A stretch of DNA of 15,757 nucleotides from positions 1,984,603 through 2,000,359 of the forward strand of contig CP070682.1 of assembly GCA_020352595.1 (NCBI GenBank), read 5' to 3'. The stretch's first letter is position 1. Each line of letters begins with the position of its first letter. Shown here in pieces: positions 1-5,335 of the stretch. The position numbers and the translations under genes were made by a program. Below the pieces are notes generated by a model that was given only the letters and a program-made list of their open reading frames with translations, was not told where the DNA came from and did not search any database. Source of the stretch: a bacterium. GTDB taxonomy: Bacteria; BMS3Abin14.

Positions 1-2
1 GA

Positions 3-692
3 TGTGGGGTCCTCATGGAAGCCATGCCCCTCATGAGCCAGAAGTGGGAGCTTCTGGTGGGCATCCTCGCCGTTGCCACCATGACCGTGGGCAACCTTGC
101 CGCGCTGGCCCAGAGCAACCTCAAGAGGATGCTGGCGTTCTCGTCCATCGCCCACGTGGGGTACATCCTCATCGGCCTGGTGGCCTCCTCGGGGGGCAGG
201 ACGGACAGGGGGATCTCGGCGGTCATGTTCTACCTGCTGGCCTACACCTTCATGAACATCGGGGCCTTCGCCATCCTCATCTACATGAGGCGCGAGGGGA
301 TGAAGAACGAGACCCTCGATGACTTCACGGGGCTTTCCAGGAGAGCGCCCGGTGCTGCCATAGCCATGCTCGTGTTCCTCTTCTCCCTTGCGGGCATTCC
401 CCCGACAGCGGGGTTCGCAGCCAAGCTCTCCATTTTCTATGCCGCCATCCAGGGTGGATACTACTGGCTGGCCATCATCGGCATTCTCAACAGCGCCGTA
501 GCCGCCTACTACTATCTCCGCGTGGTGGTGATCATGTACATGAGGGAGCCCGTGGGGGAGTTCCCGCCACCGGTCTCCTCTCCCCTGCTCTGGGCCGGGA
601 TCGCCCTCGCCCTGGCCGGGACCATCCTCCTAGGGATCCTCCCCGGCGGCGTCCTGGAGGCCGCGCGCACATCGGTCATCATGCTGATCTAG
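3..692 (+). CDS. nuoN: NADH-quinone oxidoreductase subunit N, C-terminal part (5' end outside window)
   Basis: The frame is open from the first bases of the window, so this is the last 229 residues of a longer protein (NuoN is usually about 480 residues); the ATG at 15 is internal. NuoN is one of the three antiporter-like proton-pumping subunits in the membrane arm of complex I. The sequence shows repeated hydrophobic helices and the family signature around residues 38-56 of the fragment (NLKRMLAFSSIAHVGYILIG), including the lysine preceding MLAFSS that lies in the proton channel of these subunits. A second conserved stretch, LFSLAGIPPTAGFAAK, follows about 80 residues later. NuoN is normally the last gene of the nuo operon, which agrees with the operon ending here. 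The TAG stop falls inside the end of the repeat at 688-869. NuoM or an Mrp subunit is less likely, given the NuoN-style SSIAH motif. Confidence 0.88.
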   Translation, partial: CGVLMEAMPLMSQKWELLVGILAVATMTVGNLAALAQSNLKRMLAFSSIAHVGYILIGLVASSGGRTDRGISAVMFYLLAYTFMNIGAFAILIYMRREGMKNETLDDFTGLSRRAPGAAIAMLVFLFSLAGIPPTAGFAAKLSIFYAAIQGGYYWLAIIGILNSAVAAYYYLRVVVIMYMREPVGEFPPPVSSPLLWAGIALALAGTILLGILPGGVLEAARTSVIMLI

Positions 693-869
693 CAGGGTGC
701 CGAAAAAGTCCCTTATGGACTTTTTCAGCGTCGGGTCGCCTGGGGCGGCCCGGCGCAACCCTCGCCAATCCTTCGTGTTTTACAGCCCGGATCTGGATCC
801 CGCCATGGCGGGACCCCCGCGGCGCCCTGTCAGGCCGCGTTTTCAGGGATTCTTCAGCAGCCTGCTGGA
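688..869. repeat. ~182-bp element with imperfect terminal inverted repeats (MITE/REP-like)
   Basis: The left end (688-713) and the reverse complement of the right end (845-869) align at about 21 of 25 positions with one gap; both carry an AGCAGG-x-TGC-x-GAA core. Inside are a perfect hairpin, GAAAAAGTCC (702-711) and GGACTTTTTC (717-726) with a 5-base loop, and a perfect 16-bp palindrome, TCCCGCCATGGCGGGA (798-813). There is no transposase, and the small frame across it (697-927) resembles nothing known. This architecture fits a non-autonomous miniature element or an intergenic palindromic repeat family. It directly abuts and overlaps the nuoN stop codon. No second copy is in the window, so its repeat status rests on structure alone. 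Confidence 0.6.
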
Positions 870-925
870 CCGGCAAAGGGAGGGCCGAGGGGGAACGGGG
901 GAACCCCCATGGAAGGTGCATGAGT

Positions 926-947
926 GAGGGCGCTGCCAGGCGCCCTC
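926..947 (+). terminator. Strong GC hairpin, possible terminator after nuoN/repeat region
   Basis: GAGGGCGC (926-933) and GCGCCCTC (940-947) form a perfect 8-bp stem with a 6-base loop. Only a weak T-containing stretch (GTCTTGATT) follows, so this is not a textbook intrinsic terminator. It lies between the nuo end and the next gene's promoter. Just upstream (889-904) is the 8-mer GGGGGAAC twice in tandem. Confidence 0.4.
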
Positions 948-950
948 GTC

Positions 951-979
951 TTGATTCGGGTGCCGAGGGCGGGTAATAT
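951..979 (+). promoter_or_regulatory. Sigma-70-like promoter for the TPR protein gene
   Basis: TTGATT (951-956) and TAATAT (974-979) are separated by exactly 17 bases, close to the sigma-70 consensus, in an otherwise GC-rich stretch. The predicted start near 986 would give a very short leader of about 13 bases that contains the ribosome binding site AAGGGGGG (986-993). Confidence 0.5.
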
Positions 980-998
980 CACCCTAAGGGGGGATGCC

Positions 999-2021
999 AT
1001 GAAATCCAGGACCTCTTTTTCCATTCCAGCCATTATCCTTGTCCTTCTGCCCGCCCTGTGCCTGGCTGCCTATACCGTCAACGTGGGAAAGGCACGGGAG
1101 CAGATCGCCCGGGGGCTTTACGAAGAGGCCCTGCCTCTCCTGGAGGAGGCCACGGCCGAGGCCCCGGACCAGGCTGAGGGGCACTTTCTCCTTGCAGTGG
1201 CCCGCCTTTGGACGGGCCGGTGCGATGAGGCCTGTGCCGGCTTCAGGAAGGCGGTGGAGCTGGATCCGTCCCTCAGGGAGGGCATGAGCTCCCAGATCAG
1301 GGACCGCATCGTGGACCGGATAAGGGCGGGGGACCTTGAGGGCGCCAAGGCCGCCTTCGCGGTGGCCCTGAGGTACGACCCGACGCTCAAGAGCGAGGTG
1401 GCGAGGTCGTGCATCGACAAGGGTGAGAATTTCCTCGAGACGGGGGAGGACGCCATAGCCCAGGGCATGTTCCGCTTCGTGGCCGATGTGGACCCGGGCA
1501 CCAGGACCGTCATCTGCGACCTGCTCTACACCAAGGCGAGGGCGGCCACGGGAGAAGAGAGCCTCAAGCTCGTCCTGGCCTCCATGAACTACGGTGACCG
1601 GTACCAGAAGGAGGCCACCAGGATGCTGCTGCGCCTGGCCAACGACCTGGAGGACGACCTACAGCGCGAAAGGTATCTGGCCGCGGCCAGCGAATACGTG
1701 GAGAGTCAAAGCATGCTCGAGGCCAGCGTGGATTACTACACGCGGATGTGGGGCCCTCCGACCAAGGTCAACCTTTCCAGCCGCGACCTGTGGATCGGCG
1801 TGGACAAACCGAAGTACGACGACCACGTGCGATACCTGACGGCGGACAGGATCCTCACGCGGGCTGAAGGCGGAGCCAGGGAGATGGCCGTTTCCGTGGG
1901 CAGGGCCCTGGATTTCACGGGCGAGGCGACGGCGTCAGACAAGGGCTACGCGCTCAAGATATGGTTCTCGGCCTTGGACGAACCCGCAGTCCTGTATTTC
2001 TGGGTGGTCCCGACGCCATGA
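999..2021 (+). CDS. Secreted tetratricopeptide-repeat protein of unknown function
   Basis: 340 residues from the ATG at 999, chosen because AAGGGGGG lies 5 bases upstream and translation then begins with a signal peptide (MKSRTSF, a hydrophobic core at about 8-22, probable cleavage near ALCLAA). The longer frame from 924 would bury that signal. Residues ~31-130 contain TPR-like helix pairs (YEEALPLLEEATAEAPDQAEGHFLLAVA, CDEACAGFRKAVELDPS, GDLEGAKAAFAVALRYDP), with looser helical repeats to about 250. The last ~90 residues form a separate tryptophan- and tyrosine-containing region (DLWIGVDKPKYDDH, ending AVLYFWVVPTP) that I do not recognise. A cysteine at 21 sits near the signal cleavage site, but PALC is a poor lipobox. 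TPR modules bind other proteins, so a periplasmic scaffolding role is possible, but no function can be assigned. Confidence 0.78.
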   Translation: MKSRTSFSIPAIILVLLPALCLAAYTVNVGKAREQIARGLYEEALPLLEEATAEAPDQAEGHFLLAVARLWTGRCDEACAGFRKAVELDPSLREGMSSQIRDRIVDRIRAGDLEGAKAAFAVALRYDPTLKSEVARSCIDKGENFLETGEDAIAQGMFRFVADVDPGTRTVICDLLYTKARAATGEESLKLVLASMNYGDRYQKEATRMLLRLANDLEDDLQRERYLAAASEYVESQSMLEASVDYYTRMWGPPTKVNLSSRDLWIGVDKPKYDDHVRYLTADRILTRAEGGAREMAVSVGRALDFTGEATASDKGYALKIWFSALDEPAVLYFWVVPTP

Positions 2022-2027
2022 CCCTGA

Positions 2028-2053
2028 CCCGCGAACACCCGTTTCGCCGCGGG
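2028..2053 (+). terminator. Weak hairpin just after the TPR gene
   Basis: CCCGCG (2028-2033) and CGCGGG (2048-2053) can pair across a 14-base loop, starting 7 bases after the stop codon. There is no T-tract, so at most this is a weak or factor-dependent stop, and the next gene may be co-transcribed. Confidence 0.22.
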
Positions 2054-2108
2054 CACGCTCCAGCGGCGTCTTTCCGCAACGCCCCTCCCTAACCTGAACC
2101 GCGGTCCC

Positions 2109-2978
2109 TTGAACACAAGACACACCGACAGGGTCACAGGCACCCTGATCATGATCGCGGCGGTCCTCGTCCTGAGCCCGGACGCCCTGCTCATATCCGT
2201 CATCCAGGCGGACGCGTGGGCCCTGGTTTTCTGGCGGGGGTCCCTCACGGCCGCGACGCTCACGGTCTCCCTTGTCGTGGTCCACGGCAGGGACACCCTT
2301 CGGGAAGGCCTCCGCATGGGGCTGCCGGGCATTGTGGCCGGGACCTTCTTCGCCTGCAGCACCCTCTCTTTCGTCCTGTCCGTGCGCCTGACCGCCGCGG
2401 CCAACACCCTCGTCATCATCGCGGCGATGCCCCTGTTCGCGGCCCTGCTCACCAGGCTCTTCCTCGGCGAAAAGGTCCCGGGAAGGACATGGCTGGCCGT
2501 CGCCGCGGGTCTCGGCGGTATCGCCGTCGTCTTTTCCGGCAGCCTCGCCCGCGGCAACCTCGTCGGTGATCTCCTCGCCATGGTCACGGCCGTCCTGATG
2601 GCAGCCAACTTCGTGATCATAAGAAAGAACAGGCGGGTGAGCATGATCCCTGCCGTCGTGCTGGGTGGACTGCTCACCACCACGGTGACCTTCTTCCTCA
2701 CCGACCCCATGCGCGTCTCCAATACCGACATCCTGCTGCTGGCCGCCATGGGAGCCGTGGTCCTCCCCGTCCCCTTGTCCCTGATGACGGTGGCGCCCAA
2801 GATGATACCGGCACCCGAAGTGGGCCTCATCATGCTTCTGGAGACCTTTCTCGGGCCGCTTTGGGTGTGGGCCGCCATCGGTGAGAGACTGGGCGTGGAG
2901 ACGATCCTCGGGGGCGGGATCCTGGTGTTTACCCTCGTCCTCCACGCCCTGGCGGGGATGAGGGAGCAGAGAGGGTAG
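2109..2978 (+). CDS. EamA/DMT-family membrane transporter
   Basis: 289 residues with about ten hydrophobic helices in two halves, the internally duplicated layout of EamA proteins in the drug/metabolite transporter superfamily (usually 280-310 residues). The first half contains the family-typical WRG turn after helix 2 (FWRGSLTAATL). The second has GDLLAMVTAVLMAANFVIIRK and, near the end, the APEVGLIMLLETFLGPLWVW segment with its conserved glutamate followed by a GERLG loop. Members export amino acids, other metabolites or toxic compounds; the substrate cannot be read from sequence. The start is taken as TTG at 2109 because the next in-frame ATG (2151) lies inside helix 1; no clear Shine-Dalgarno sequence precedes it. 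It lies 87 bases after the TPR gene on the same strand and converges with the CDF gene. Confidence 0.85.
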   Translation: MNTRHTDRVTGTLIMIAAVLVLSPDALLISVIQADAWALVFWRGSLTAATLTVSLVVVHGRDTLREGLRMGLPGIVAGTFFACSTLSFVLSVRLTAAANTLVIIAAMPLFAALLTRLFLGEKVPGRTWLAVAAGLGGIAVVFSGSLARGNLVGDLLAMVTAVLMAANFVIIRKNRRVSMIPAVVLGGLLTTTVTFFLTDPMRVSNTDILLLAAMGAVVLPVPLSLMTVAPKMIPAPEVGLIMLLETFLGPLWVWAAIGERLGVETILGGGILVFTLVLHALAGMREQRG

Positions 2979-3022
2979 GTAAGGCAGGGGTTTCGGGATC
3001 CTCCGGGCCGGGGGCCAGATTC

Positions 3023-3036
3023 CAGTGTTCAGTGTT
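3023..3036. repeat. Short tandem repeat CAGTGTT x2 at the 3' end of the CDF gene
   Basis: The 7-mer CAGTGTT occurs twice head-to-tail, and the CDF stop codon (3029-3031, minus strand) falls across the junction. The surrounding bases give the protein an unconserved tail (GTGNPALDSEH). Confidence 0.45.
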
Positions 3037-3988
3037 CGGAGTCCAGAGCCGGGTTGCCGGTCCCAACGCCCGTTCCCCCCTCCCCGGCCTTCCTCGGTTC
3101 GGCGAAAACCCTTTTGACCTGAGGATATTCCTCCCTGACGGCCCTTCCCAGGCGTTCCAGGGTCCCTTCCACCTCCCCTGCGGGCACGGTGTCCACGAAG
3201 TCCAGGCTGATGTTGGCCAGGATGAATTCGGGGCCCATGTGCAGCGTGAGGACCTCATTGACCTCCTGGATCTGGGGATAGGAAGCCGCGATGATCCTGA
3301 TACCGTGGACGATCTCGGGGTTGGCGCTCTCGCCGATGAGCAGCCCCTTGGTCTCGTAGGCAAGCCAGACGGCGGTACCTCCGAGGATGAGCCCGATGGC
3401 GATGGAGGCGAGGCCGTCGAAAAGGGGGTTTCCCGTGACCTGGGTGAGCAGCACTCCAAAGAAGGCCGCAAACAGCCCGAGGAGTGCGGCGGAATCCTCA
3501 AAGAGCACCACGAAAAGGGAGGGGTTCTTGCCCCGCCGGACAGCCTGGATGTACCCCCACTTTCCCTTGGCCCTGGAGAACTCGCGCAGGGCCAGAACCC
3601 ATGCGACCCCCTCGAAAAGCACGGCCAGACCGAGAACAACGTAGTTGACGTAAGGGTTCTCCACGGCGCGGGGATGGAAGATGTGGTGGATGCCTTCGTA
3701 CAGGGAGACGCCCGACCCGACGGCGAAGATGAGGATGGCCACCACAAAGCTCCAGAAGTAGATCTCCTTGCCGTGGCCGAAGGGAAAACGTTCGTCTGCC
3801 GGCGCCCTGGAGCGCGCCAGGCCGTAGAGGAGGAGAACCTGGTTGCCGGTGTCAACCAGGGAGTGGATGCCCTCCGACAGCATGGCCGAACTGCCGGTGG
3901 ACACCGCCGCGACGAACTTGGTCACGGCGATGAGGGCGTTGCCCACAAGAGCTGCGAGGATGACCTTCCGGGAAGACGAATCAGCCAT
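3029..3988 (-). CDS. Cation diffusion facilitator (CDF) family metal efflux transporter
   Basis: 319 residues from the ATG at 3988, which has GGGAG about 6 bases upstream; the frame extends 34 codons further without family similarity. It has six likely membrane helices and a C-terminal cytoplasmic domain, as in proton-coupled Zn2+/Fe2+/Mn2+ exporters. The helix 2 metal site HSLVD (H42, D46) is intact and followed by a typical FPFGHGK loop (68-74). In helix 5, where YiiP/FieF has HxxxD, this protein has an acidic pair in LFEDSAALLG (E164, D165), resembling the SLC30A9-type branch more than FieF. The C-terminal domain (about 215-298) has the usual ferredoxin-like pattern with LTLHMGPEFILANISLDF. 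The last ~18 residues look like read-through into intergenic repeat sequence. The metal is not predictable. It is divergent from the FKBP gene. Confidence 0.88.
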   Translation of the reverse strand: MADSSSRKVILAALVGNALIAVTKFVAAVSTGSSAMLSEGIHSLVDTGNQVLLLYGLARSRAPADERFPFGHGKEIYFWSFVVAILIFAVGSGVSLYEGIHHIFHPRAVENPYVNYVVLGLAVLFEGVAWVLALREFSRAKGKWGYIQAVRRGKNPSLFVVLFEDSAALLGLFAAFFGVLLTQVTGNPLFDGLASIAIGLILGGTAVWLAYETKGLLIGESANPEIVHGIRIIAASYPQIQEVNEVLTLHMGPEFILANISLDFVDTVPAGEVEGTLERLGRAVREEYPQVKRVFAEPRKAGEGGTGVGTGNPALDSEH

Positions 3989-4040
3989 GCACTCTCCCAT
4001 CGGTCCGGCGGGGGAAACCTGTCTGGCAATCTGCGCCGGC

Positions 4041-4076
4041 CTGTGTTTTAATGAAACGGTTATTGAAATATTACAC
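4041..4076. promoter_or_regulatory. AT-rich divergent promoter region between CDF and FKBP genes
   Basis: The 116-base gap between the divergent starts holds one AT-rich island in a GC-rich background (TTTAAT at 4047-4052, TATTAC at 4069-4074). CTGGCA at 4023-4028 lies 18 bases before TTTAAT and is a possible plus-strand -35. The boxes are poor matches, so this marks a likely region rather than defined promoters. Confidence 0.28.
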
Positions 4077-4104
4077 CAACGATCCCCCAAGCGAGGAGGA
4101 AAAG

Positions 4105-4581
4105 ATGCACATCGAAAGGGACAGAGTCGTGTCCATCCACTATACCCTGCGGGACGAGACCGGAGAGGTGATCGACAGCTCCAAGGGCCGCGACCCCCTG
4201 GATTACATCCACGGATCGGGTCAGATCATATCTGGCCTGGAGAGCGCCCTGGAGGGCAAGTCCGCGGGTGACGACGTTTCCGTTGTCGTGGAGCCGGAGG
4301 ATGGATACGGAACCAGGGACGACACCCTGCTCTACGAAGTGTCCAGGGAACAGTTCCAGGCCGGGGAGGACATCCAGGTGGGAATGCAGTTCAGGGTCGG
4401 CACGGACAAAGGGACCCTCGTGATGAGCGTCGCGGAGATTTCAGACGATAACATCACACTGGACGGCAACCACCCCCTGGCGGGCATGCGCCTGGCCTTT
4501 GACGTGAAGGTCGTGAATGTGCGCGATGCGACGGCCGAGGAACTGGCCGCATGCAGTCACTCGGGAGGGTGCGCCTGCTGA
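4105..4581 (+). CDS. slyD: SlyD-type FKBP peptidyl-prolyl cis-trans isomerase
   Basis: 158 residues from the ATG at 4105, which is preceded by a strong AGGAGG 5 bases upstream; the 18 extra codons from 4051 lack similarity. The protein has the split FKBP fold of SlyD. An N-terminal FKBP strand set with DSSKGRDPLDYIHGSGQIISGLE (about 24-46) is followed by an inserted chaperone flap (about 70-122) and then the return motif NHPLAGMRLAFDVKVVNVRDAT (122-143). SlyD proteins catalyse prolyl isomerisation, act as folding chaperones in the cytoplasm, and bind nickel through a His/Cys-rich tail. Here the tail is short but ends in C150, H152, C156 and C158, so some metal binding is plausible. A metal link with the divergent CDF exporter is suggestive only. 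Confidence 0.9.
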   Translation: MHIERDRVVSIHYTLRDETGEVIDSSKGRDPLDYIHGSGQIISGLESALEGKSAGDDVSVVVEPEDGYGTRDDTLLYEVSREQFQAGEDIQVGMQFRVGTDKGTLVMSVAEISDDNITLDGNHPLAGMRLAFDVKVVNVRDATAEELAACSHSGGCAC

Positions 4582-4586
4582 GGAAA

Positions 4587-4614
4587 GGATCCACCGGGGC
4601 CCGGCCCTGGATCC
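4587..4614. terminator. Hairpin between convergent genes, possible bidirectional terminator
   Basis: GGATCCA (4587-4593) pairs with TGGATCC (4608-4614), and inside it GGGC (4597-4600) pairs with GCCC (4604-4607), leaving a 3-base bulge and a 3-base loop. It lies in the 60-base gap between the stops of the FKBP gene and the oppositely oriented phosphatase gene. No T-tract follows on either strand. Confidence 0.42.
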
Positions 4615-4641
4615 GCGGAAAGGTGGATGGGTAGCCGGAGG

Positions 4642-5121
4642 TCAGGGCCCTTCGCTGTCCGGTTTGACCAAGGGGGGCGAGATCATCCACCGCACCTTCC
4701 AGTTCCCCGTTTTCTCCAGGCAGACGATGGTCCCCGGCGTGAACTCGAGGATCTCCCTGCCGGCATCCCAGAGAAGGAGCAGTGAAGCCAGGCGCGAGAG
4801 GTGGGGCAGGTGACCCACCAGCATGATGTCCCGGTCCGCTGTTTCCAGGCGCTGTGCCCATAGACCCGGGTCATCCATGGGCAGGAGGCCGTCAGCAGGC
4901 ACCGGTGAAGGCAGGCCGGGGATGCATTGCCCGAGAAGCTCGGCCGTCTGCGCCGCCCTCGTCTTGGGGCTGTGGTGGACGAATCCGGGCAGCATCCTCA
5001 TCCTCCGGGCCAGCAGGCGGCCCGTCCTGAGCACCTCCTCCCTCCCGGGCCCCGACAGGGGACGGGAAGGGTCCCGGGTCTCGGCCAGGGCCTCCCCGTG
5101 TCGAACCAGATAGACCATCAT
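4642..5121 (-). CDS. sixA: SixA-type phosphohistidine phosphatase
   Basis: 159 residues from the ATG at 5121, close to the 161 residues of E. coli SixA. AGGAGGT lies 10 bases upstream. A second ATG (5118) is adjacent, and the longer frame to 5178 is unsupported. It belongs to the histidine phosphatase (phosphoglycerate mutase-like) superfamily: RHGE at the N-terminus with the nucleophile H8, SPKTRAAQTA with R55, and the second catalytic histidine in LVGHLPHLSRL (H104). There is a SixA-like PLSGPGREEV stretch after the first motif. SixA proteins remove phosphate from phosphohistidine on HPt or PTS proteins in the cytoplasm. The gene is divergent from the seven-PAS histidine kinase, so a role in draining phosphohistidine signals is attractive but unproven. 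A more general small-molecule phosphatase cannot be excluded. Confidence 0.85.
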   Translation of the reverse strand: MMVYLVRHGEALAETRDPSRPLSGPGREEVLRTGRLLARRMRMLPGFVHHSPKTRAAQTAELLGQCIPGLPSPVPADGLLPMDDPGLWAQRLETADRDIMLVGHLPHLSRLASLLLLWDAGREILEFTPGTIVCLEKTGNWKVRWMISPPLVKPDSEGP

Positions 5122-5280
5122 CCCTATGCCGACCTCCTGCTCACGTGTCAAGGGTTCCCCATCCCCGGAACCTGCCAACAGGATACCCCAGGGCCGGGAG
5201 CCAGTCCACAGGTCAGGGTCAGGGGGGCCGGTATTCTCCGGGAAAGGGGAAATTGTAAGGGACGCGAAACTGCACTATTA

Positions 5281-5311
5281 TTGTCAGGCGGTTCCAACGG
5301 TTCGTTATAAC
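5281..5311 (+). promoter_or_regulatory. Candidate promoter for the seven-PAS kinase
   Basis: TTGTCA (5281-5286) and TATAAC (5306-5311) are good sigma-70 boxes, but the spacer is 19 bases, longer than ideal. The spacer holds a direct repeat, CGGTTC at 5289-5294 and 5298-5303. Upstream at 5153-5172 a perfect inverted repeat GGTTCC/GGAACC with an 8-base loop uses related bases, so a repressor or activator site is possible. Confidence 0.35.
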
Positions 5312-5335
5312 AGCTTTTAGCCGCAAGGTCAGGAA

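Noticed and set aside
697..927. 76-residue plus-strand frame after nuoN
   Set aside because: It lies almost wholly within the inverted-repeat element, starts inside its terminal repeat and lacks a ribosome site.
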